Source: UBA6181 sp016934015 (GTDB lineage Bacteria; Bacillota_I; Bacilli_A; Acholeplasmatales; Acholeplasmataceae). Taken from it: a stretch of 19,505 bases of DNA. Under the pieces are notes generated by a model, which did no database searches, had not been told where the DNA came from, and saw only the letters and a list, made by a program, of their open reading frames with translations. Shown piece by piece: positions 14,368 through 19,505 of the stretch. A program made the translations under genes and the position numbers. The number at the start of each line of letters is the position of its first letter. Within the stretch, counting starts at the first letter, position 1. The DNA lies in contig JAZHDG010000056.1 of NCBI GenBank assembly GCA_036584525.1, positions 1 to 19,505 on the forward strand, in the 5' to 3' direction.

Positions 14368-15714
14368 TTACTTACCTAAACAAAATTTTGAGAAAAGTTC
14401 ATTTAATAGTGCATTTTCATAGCGTTCTCCAAGAATTTCACTTAGGTCATGCCATGCATCTGTGAGATCAATTGCATACACATCAACTGGCATATCAAGT
14501 GCAATTGAATCAAGAACTTGAAGCAGTGATGCTTTAGCTTCTTTCACCTTTTGGATATGTCTCGCGTTTGATAAATAATTAAAATCTCTTTCTTCAATAT
14601 CTTCCAAAGATAGAAGTTTTAATATTGCTTTTTCAAGATCTTTAAAGCCATCTTTTGTAAGTGCAGAAATTGAAATAACTTCCTCTAACATCAGTGCCTT
14701 GGGAAGATCAGATTTATTTGCAATAATGATTCTTTTTTTATGTTTTGTAAGTTCTAAAAGTTCTTTATCTTCTTTTGTTAACGCCTTACTTTGATCCAAA
14801 ACTAACAACACTAAAACGGCATCATCAAGCGCTTTCTTGGAACGATCAACGCCTATCTTTTCAACGATATCTTCCGTATCTCTAATACCAGCTGTATCGA
14901 TTAAATTGAGTGTTACTCCACCAATATTAATCATCGCTTCTATGGTATCTCGGGTTGTACCTGCAATATCTGTAACTATCGCTTTTTCTTCATTAATAAG
15001 CGCATTCAATAAACTGCTTTTCCCAACATTTGGTTTCCCAACTATTGCTGTTTTTACACCTTCTCGAATAAATTGATTCTTTGCAGATTCTTTTAAAATT
15101 ACATCAATTTCATCAATCAATTCTCTTGTTTTTGGACCAATAATTTCTTTGCTCATCACGACTGCATCATCATATTCAGGATAATCAATATTGACTTCGA
15201 TTTGAGCAATAATCGTTAATAATTTATCTTTTAATTCTTTGATTAATCTTGATGTTTCTTTTTGGATACCTAAATTAGCAATTTTTAGTGCTTGTTCACT
15301 TTTTGCATGAATCAAATCCATAATAGACTCTGCTTCAACTAAATCAATACGCCCATTTAAATATGCTCTTTGACTAAATTCACCAGGAAGAGCAAGTCTA
15401 ACATCAAGTTCTAAAATACGTTCTAGAACTTTTTGCGTGATTAAAATTCCACCATGAGTGGATACTTCAACCATATCTTCAGCTGTAAAAGATTTGGGTC
15501 CTTTTAAAATCGTCACCATCACTTCATCTAAAATCGTTTGATCTGAATTCAAAATATGCCCGTAAACCACCGTATGGCTTTTGATTTTTGTCAAATCTTT
15601 ACCTTTAAATATTTGATTAAATGTTGGTATGATATCAACACCACTCATACGAATCACAGAAATGCCTGCAGTTCCATAAGCAGTAGATATCGCAACGATA
15701 CGATCAAAATCCAT
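14368..15714 (-). CDS. mnmE: tRNA uridine-5-carboxymethylaminomethyl(34) synthesis GTPase MnmE
   Basis: With MnmG, MnmE puts the (carboxymethyl)aminomethyl group on the wobble uridine of several tRNAs; its GTPase cycle drives the reaction. The 448 residues show the N-terminal folate-binding domain (AISTAYGTAGISVIRMSG, then LPGEFSQRAYLNGRIDLVEA), the helical domain, and an inserted G domain with G1 GKPNVGKS (226-233), G2 DIAGTTRD, G3 DTAGIRDT and G4 NKSD. The C-terminus is FCLGK, with the Cys of the CxGK motif in place. The ATG overlaps the stop of the upstream MgtC-family gene by one base. It is the last gene of a five-gene overlapping operon that also holds another tRNA-modification gene, ttcA. 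Confidence 0.98.
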   Translation of the reverse strand: MDFDRIVAISTAYGTAGISVIRMSGVDIIPTFNQIFKGKDLTKIKSHTVVYGHILNSDQTILDEVMVTILKGPKSFTAEDMVEVSTHGGILITQKVLERILELDVRLALPGEFSQRAYLNGRIDLVEAESIMDLIHAKSEQALKIANLGIQKETSRLIKELKDKLLTIIAQIEVNIDYPEYDDAVVMSKEIIGPKTRELIDEIDVILKESAKNQFIREGVKTAIVGKPNVGKSSLLNALINEEKAIVTDIAGTTRDTIEAMINIGGVTLNLIDTAGIRDTEDIVEKIGVDRSKKALDDAVLVLLVLDQSKALTKEDKELLELTKHKKRIIIANKSDLPKALMLEEVISISALTKDGFKDLEKAILKLLSLEDIEERDFNYLSNARHIQKVKEAKASLLQVLDSIALDMPVDVYAIDLTDAWHDLSEILGERYENALLNELFSKFCLGK

Positions 15715-16244
15715 TAATGTTCATCCTCATGATAATTTTGTGGAAGATGAACATCTGGGTATCTTGGTTTAAATGGATTAAATCCACGTGATAAGTCGCG
15801 CCATATGATGAAAACAATGACAAATCCACCAAGAATTGATCCGATAACGATATATCCACTTCCTAAAATTAAACCAACCATCGCGGTAAACCAGATAGTC
15901 GCAGCTGTGGTAATGCCTTTCACAACATTACTTTGGTCTTTAATGATGACACCGGCACCAATAAAACCTATACCGGTAACAACTTGTGCTATGACACGTT
16001 GTCCTTCGGGATCAATAGCAACACCAAGAGCAGCTAAATCTAGTTGATATTCAAACATAAAGCGTTGCATAATCGCAATTCCAGCACTAGCAACAGCAAC
16101 TAAAATGTGTGATGAAAGTCCAGCAGCCTTACCCACATTTTGTCTTTCGATACCGACAAATGCTCCAACAACACCAGCAATGACCAATGGTAATATGATT
16201 TTAATTAATAATTCTTCTACGCTAATGTTAGCATCAAGTATCAT
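15714..16244 (-). CDS. MgtC/SapB-family membrane protein
   Basis: A 176-residue membrane protein of the MgtC/SapB/YhiD family. Conserved features are GAFVGIERQNVGKAAGLSSH (29-48), then GIGFIGAGVIIK and VKGITTAATIWFTAMVGL. About four to five hydrophobic segments fill residues 10-150, followed by a short hydrophilic tail. MgtC itself is tied to magnesium limitation and virulence in Salmonella, but most family members are of unknown function, so only the family is claimed. It shares ATGA with the upstream ttcA stop, has GAGGAG about 9 bases before its ATG, and overlaps mnmE by one base. I see no magnesium riboswitch; expression should follow the operon. Confidence 0.92.
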   Translation of the reverse strand: MILDANISVEELLIKIILPLVIAGVVGAFVGIERQNVGKAAGLSSHILVAVASAGIAIMQRFMFEYQLDLAALGVAIDPEGQRVIAQVVTGIGFIGAGVIIKDQSNVVKGITTAATIWFTAMVGLILGSGYIVIGSILGGFVIVFIIWRDLSRGFNPFKPRYPDVHLPQNYHEDEH

Positions 16245-17104
16245 TTCTTTTTTCTCCTCTCTGCGTAAAGTTCATTAAAATGAACCTTTTTTTCGCCTTG
16301 TTGATATCCTAAAATCGCTTCTAGATTCACATTCGTTGCTGAACTGAAAATTGTTTCACCAATTTTTGGATAATCATGACTTAAATTTTCAATTAATTTT
16401 TTTATCTCTTTTCGTTTTGACGATGTTTTTTCTGCTGCCACAGTACAGCCGCAATTCATCGATTGAATGCCGCTATATTTCGTCCAACGAATAATATCCT
16501 TTTCTTTAACAAACATTAAGGGTCGAATAAGCTCAATATGATCAAAATTTTCAGCTTGAATTTTAGGAACCATAGTTTTAAAGGTCCCATTATAAAAGAT
16601 ATTTAATAGCGTCGTCTCAATCACATCATCGAAATGATGTCCAAGAGCGAGTTTATTACACCCCATATCAGTTGCAGCCTTATATAAGAACCCTCTTCTC
16701 ATCCGGGCACACATATAGCATGGTTGATCTTTTGCAATTTTACCTAATACATCAAAAATACTAGACTCTCTGATTTCTAGAGGAATATTTAAATATCTAC
16801 AATTTTCTTCAAGTAGTTCAAGATTTACTGGTAGAAACCCAGGATCCATTGATAAAAATACAAGTTCAAAAGGGATTTTATTATGTTTTTTTAATTCCTG
16901 AAAAAGCTTTGCAAGAATTAAACTGTCTTTCCCGCCAGAGATTGCAACTGCAATTTTATCACCTGGTTCTACAAGTTCATATTCATTAATTGCTTGTACA
17001 AATGGTCTAAAAATATCTTTTCGATATGTTTTGGTTAAGCTTTTTTCGATTTCAAGTAGTGGTTTTTTAGGGGTTTCCACTAAAATCACATCACAAGACG
17101 CCAT
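16241..17104 (-). CDS. ttcA: TtcA-family tRNA 2-thiocytidine synthetase (PP-loop ATPase)
   Basis: TtcA-family enzymes activate C32 of tRNA with ATP and insert sulfur, using an iron-sulfur cluster. The 287 residues contain the PP-loop SGGKDS (56-61), the cysteine pair C129/C132 in CYMCARMRRG, the LALGHHFDD segment (152-160), and a later cysteine motif CGC (C218, C220), one of which should be the third cluster ligand as in E. coli TtcA. RRGFLYKAAT and NIFYNGTFKTMVPK also follow the E. coli pattern. The presence of the paired cysteines makes a plain TilS or ATP-sulfurylase reading unlikely; a related PP-loop thiolase acting on another tRNA base cannot be excluded. The ATG lies 14 bases inside the end of the upstream DHH gene, with GAGGG about 6-7 bases before it. 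It ends in TGA shared with the next start. Confidence 0.85.
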   Translation of the reverse strand: MASCDVILVETPKKPLLEIEKSLTKTYRKDIFRPFVQAINEYELVEPGDKIAVAISGGKDSLILAKLFQELKKHNKIPFELVFLSMDPGFLPVNLELLEENCRYLNIPLEIRESSIFDVLGKIAKDQPCYMCARMRRGFLYKAATDMGCNKLALGHHFDDVIETTLLNIFYNGTFKTMVPKIQAENFDHIELIRPLMFVKEKDIIRWTKYSGIQSMNCGCTVAAEKTSSKRKEIKKLIENLSHDYPKIGETIFSSATNVNLEAILGYQQGEKKVHFNELYAERRKKK

Positions 17105-18044
17105 CTTTGTCCCTCATATAGATTCGAACAACTTCTTCGGCATCTAATATAAATTGATCTAGCTCACTCCAATCGTTCAAACGACATCCAGCGGCTTTTT
17201 GATGACCTCCACCACCCCATTGATTAGCAAGTTTATCGATTGTTGGACCATTAGATCTTAACCGAATACGAATTTCATTTGGATACTCAATAAATAATGC
17301 CCATACCGGGAATCCTTCAATCCCGCCAATCAGACTAACCATTGAAGCTGCTTGTTCATCAGTCACTTGATATTTATTGATGACATCGCGTGTCATTTTT
17401 AGATAAACAAAGCCTTTTTTAGTCACGAAATTACTGTATACATACCCCTTTAACGCAATCATCTCCAAAGTCTCAGTCGATAGTTGATTATCAATAAACT
17501 CGACATCTACACCTTTACTAATAAGCATACCTGCCATTTGGTGAGTAAGTTCAGTAACTCCACGAAATCTAAATCTTCCAGTATCTGTTACGATTCCTGT
17601 ATATAATGCAATGGCACCTTCAAGTGTTAACTTGAGTTCTTTTTTATGTTTGTTATAAAAATAAGCAATCATCTGTGCACAGGAAGGAAAAGATGTATCC
17701 ACCCATTGGATATCACCATATTGATCAATAGGAATATGATGATCAATTTTGATAACCTCTTTACCTAACGTATATCTTGAATCACTAATGCGATCAACAA
17801 CTGCTGTATCAACAACAATCGATAATGCATTTTGATATGTTTCGTCAGAAATAATATCCATTTTACCTACAAAATCTACAAATTCACTTCTTTGCCCAAC
17901 GACATAAACATTTTTTTCTGGAAATGACTCTTTGATGATATTTTTTAATCCAAATTGGGCACCATAACAGTCGCCATCTGGACGTTTATGACCGTGAATA
18001 ATAATGGTATCATATTCTTTAATTTTATTGAGTATCTTTTGCAT
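17091..18044 (-). CDS. DHH/DHHA1 phosphoesterase, NrnA-like (second of a tandem pair)
   Basis: A member of the NrnA family, whose enzymes degrade very short RNAs (nanoRNA) and often dephosphorylate pAp; mollicutes typically use such proteins in place of Orn. The 317 residues show motif I HGHKRPDGD (H17, D23, D25), motif II VVDTAVVDR, the DHH triad in IKIDHH, TDTGRFRF, and a C-terminal DHHA1 domain with GGGGHQKAAG. All metal-binding residues of motif I and the DHH are kept; the serine that often follows the glycine in motif I is Ala. I chose the ATG at 18044 because AAAGGG lies about 9 bases upstream; an ATG six codons earlier has no site. The start is 20 bases inside the upstream paralogue, and the end overlaps ttcA by 14 bases. 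Confidence 0.9.
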   Translation of the reverse strand: MQKILNKIKEYDTIIIHGHKRPDGDCYGAQFGLKNIIKESFPEKNVYVVGQRSEFVDFVGKMDIISDETYQNALSIVVDTAVVDRISDSRYTLGKEVIKIDHHIPIDQYGDIQWVDTSFPSCAQMIAYFYNKHKKELKLTLEGAIALYTGIVTDTGRFRFRGVTELTHQMAGMLISKGVDVEFIDNQLSTETLEMIALKGYVYSNFVTKKGFVYLKMTRDVINKYQVTDEQAASMVSLIGGIEGFPVWALFIEYPNEIRIRLRSNGPTIDKLANQWGGGGHQKAAGCRLNDWSELDQFILDAEEVVRIYMRDKDGVL

Positions 18045-18984
18045 ATTGTTTTGCCCTTTCATCTAAATCTTTAATAATTAAATCAACTTCATCCCAAGTT
18101 TGAACAGTTGCACCACAAGCGTTATTGTGTCCGCCACCGCCATATTTCTTTGCAATATCAACAATCGTAATACCTCTTGAACGAAATTCACAAACGATGG
18201 CGTTATTTTCTACGTCTTCAGTAAAATTAGCCCAGATTGGTATTTCTTTAATACCAGACATTTGGTTGACCATACCCCGAGAGATTGCTTGAAACTCTAA
18301 CCCACTTTTTGAAATGATATCTGCATCATTTTTTCGATATGCTACACCATATTCTGTAACATCAAAACTTGAAAACATATTTTTAGCTTGTCTTTTTGCT
18401 AGTGGTTCAGTATAAATATAATCATAAAAATCTTGTACATTTGGATTAAATCGTGTGATATATGAAGCAAGTTCAAATGTTCTGCTTGCTTGGTTTAAGA
18501 ACATGAATCTTCCGGTATCCGTGACCATACCACCATAAAGATATGTTGCTGCTTCGGGCGTTACCCTTAATCTTGTTTTCTTAATCCATTCAACAATCAT
18601 TTCAGATGCTGATGAATAGGTTGCATCTTTATAATAAATATCAACATCTTGAACATCCGTATCATTTTGATGATGATCGATGATGATTCTTGCTTTTGCT
18701 AATTTGTACCTGTCATCTGAAATCATGCGTTCAACCGCAACATCAGTAATAATCGATAATGCATTTTGAAACATGTAATCCTCTACTTCATTCATCTTAG
18801 ATAAATAAACCATATCATTCATATCCCCAACAACAAAAATTTGTTTTTTGGGAAAATTTTCTTTTAATGTTAAATAGAGCCCATATTGACTTCCCACAGC
18901 ATCCATATCTGGTCGCTGATGCCGATGAATAATAATCGTGTCAAAAGATTCAATCATTTTTAGTATTTTTTGATAAATGTCCAT
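18025..18984 (-). CDS. DHH/DHHA1 phosphoesterase, NrnA-like (first of a tandem pair)
   Basis: The 319 residues form the same two-domain enzyme as the next gene: motif I HRHQRPDMDAVGS (H20, D26, D28), motif II IITDVAVER, DHH in IIIDHHQND, VTDTGRFMF, and the DHHA1 motif GGGGHNNACG. The two proteins are clearly homologous along their whole length, so this looks like an old tandem duplication, with sequences now well diverged. Likely roles, from the family, are nanoRNA degradation and/or pAp phosphatase; which paralogue does which cannot be read from sequence. The ATG has GTGAGGT about 7 bases upstream and is preceded by an extended -10, so this is the first gene of the five-gene operon. Confidence 0.9.
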   Translation of the reverse strand: MDIYQKILKMIESFDTIIIHRHQRPDMDAVGSQYGLYLTLKENFPKKQIFVVGDMNDMVYLSKMNEVEDYMFQNALSIITDVAVERMISDDRYKLAKARIIIDHHQNDTDVQDVDIYYKDATYSSASEMIVEWIKKTRLRVTPEAATYLYGGMVTDTGRFMFLNQASRTFELASYITRFNPNVQDFYDYIYTEPLAKRQAKNMFSSFDVTEYGVAYRKNDADIISKSGLEFQAISRGMVNQMSGIKEIPIWANFTEDVENNAIVCEFRSRGITIVDIAKKYGGGGHNNACGATVQTWDEVDLIIKDLDERAKQYAKDTQ

Positions 18985-19012
18985 GTCACAAACCTCACTT
19001 TAGTATTATGAT

Positions 19013-19021
19013 AGTATAGCA
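19013..19021 (-). promoter_or_regulatory. putative promoter of the DHH-ttcA-mgtC-mnmE operon
   Basis: On the minus strand, TGCTATACT (19021-19013) is an extended -10, about 30 bases upstream of the first DHH gene. No good -35 is seen. It lies 11 bases beyond the T-run of the terminator of the upstream gene. Confidence 0.5.
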
Positions 19022-19031
19022 TAATGTGAAG

Positions 19032-19053
19032 AAAAAAGCGATGGTTAATCGCT
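19032..19053 (-). terminator. terminator of the right-edge gene
   Basis: On the minus strand, stem AGCGAT/ATCGCT (19048-19053 and 19037-19042) with a 5-base loop, followed by a run of six T that includes the last stem base. It lies 46 bases after the stop of the partial gene. Confidence 0.8.
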
Positions 19054-19099
19054 CTATTCATCAATCTCACAAAAATAATTCATGAGATTTATGTCTTTT

Positions 19100-19505
19100 T
19101 TATTCCCATGGAAGTGGTAGATGCGGTGTCCATACTGGAGATTGTGTTGTTTTCGTATTTGATTCATAATTCCAATCGGGAGATTTTTCTCCATCTGGAT
19201 TTGAAGGATAACCTTTAATTCCCCAACCTTGCTCAATTGCAAATTGTTCAGCAAATCTTAAAAAAGTTAAATAAGGTACATTTTTATAATGCATCTCTAA
19301 ATCATGTGATGCATAAATCGTGCCAACACTTTCGGTTAATCCTTCTTTAACAATTAGAAATTGTGATAAGAAACCATTAATCCAAACAAGCCCAAGACTG
19401 CGTCCATACCCCTCTGTTAAAGCATATCCTCTCATTGATTGGATGTGAATTTCTTTTTCGCTTGAATTTGCTAATAAATATTCTTTATTATATTTACTTG
19501 CAACA
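19100..19505 (-). CDS. uncharacterised protein, 5' end outside the window
   Basis: The frame is open from the right edge to a TAA at 19102-19100, giving 134 visible C-terminal residues. The ATG at 19435 is internal, since the frame continues upstream of it (SKYNKEYLL, EKEIHIQ) with neighbour-like codon use. The visible part is rich in aromatic residues and glycine (EGYGRSLGLVWINGFLSQFLIV, YASHDLEMHYKNVPYLTFL, EQGWGIKGYP) and ends in a polar, Pro/Trp-rich tail (PDWNYES, SPVWTPHLPLPWE). It has no cysteine, no obvious membrane helix and no motif I recognise. A terminator follows, so it belongs to a separate transcription unit from the DHH operon. No function is proposed. Confidence 0.7.
   Translation of the reverse strand, partial: VASKYNKEYLLANSSEKEIHIQSMRGYALTEGYGRSLGLVWINGFLSQFLIVKEGLTESVGTIYASHDLEMHYKNVPYLTFLRFAEQFAIEQGWGIKGYPSNPDGEKSPDWNYESNTKTTQSPVWTPHLPLPWE

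Noticed and set aside
19054..19254. 66-residue minus-strand frame ending right at the terminator, possibly the true C-terminus of the edge gene after a frameshift
   Set aside because: The other frame continues from the window edge to a sensible stop at 19100 with natural composition, and I see no slip site. It cannot be fully excluded without homologues.
1..19505. Search for CRISPR arrays, transposases, phage genes, toxin-antitoxin or restriction genes
   Set aside because: None was seen; every gene of more than about 80 residues is either a recognised housekeeping gene or one of the few uncharacterised proteins listed.

Overview
The window looks like chromosomal DNA of a low-GC mollicute that uses the standard genetic code, most likely an Acholeplasma-type organism (Acholeplasmatales or a near relative). 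Three signs support this: strong A+T richness; Firmicutes-like gene order and signals (AGGAGG ribosome binding sites, TATAAT/TTGNNN promoters); and TGA used as a true stop (ends of ftsH, ttcA and the second DHH gene) with tryptophan read from TGG. The last point excludes the TGA=Trp code of Mycoplasma and Spiroplasma. The genus is an inference. I see no insertion sequence, prophage, CRISPR array, tRNA, rRNA or toxin system, and no gap without a gene longer than about 120 bases.

Left block, plus strand (1-5483): tilS (5' end cut by the window), hpt, ftsH and rqcP form one tight transcription unit (tRNA-Ile lysidine synthesis, purine salvage, membrane proteolysis, ribosome rescue). It ends at a hairpin that contains the rqcP stop codon, and a promoter overlapping that hairpin drives lysS. 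A strong terminator separates lysS from everything to its right, which is on the minus strand.

Middle block, minus strand (5511-11441, read right to left): rpoE (RNA polymerase delta) with its own promoter and terminator; a YgjV-like membrane domain joined to a GNAT-like domain; pyrG with a leader attenuator; fba with a near-consensus promoter and an uncharacterised acidic protein behind it; then a monocistronic aldehyde dehydrogenase. The order rpoE-pyrG-fba matches Bacillus, with the YgjV-GNAT gene placed between rpoE and pyrG.

Right block, minus strand (11504-19021): a five-gene operon in which every junction overlaps (two tandem NrnA-type DHH phosphoesterases, a TtcA-type tRNA thiolase, an MgtC-family membrane protein, mnmE). 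Next comes the classic dnaX-ybaB-recR replication/repair group, ending in a small membrane protein. A partial gene of unknown function enters from the right edge and ends at its own terminator.

The best regulatory signal is upstream of pyrG. A promoter is placed so that the transcript starts GGGC, followed at once by a terminator hairpin whose 5' arm is C/U-rich. This is the arrangement used for CTP-sensitive reiterative-transcription attenuation of pyrG in Bacillus and Lactococcus. I found no convincing wholly new system; the window is mostly conserved housekeeping genes with a few uncharacterised proteins.
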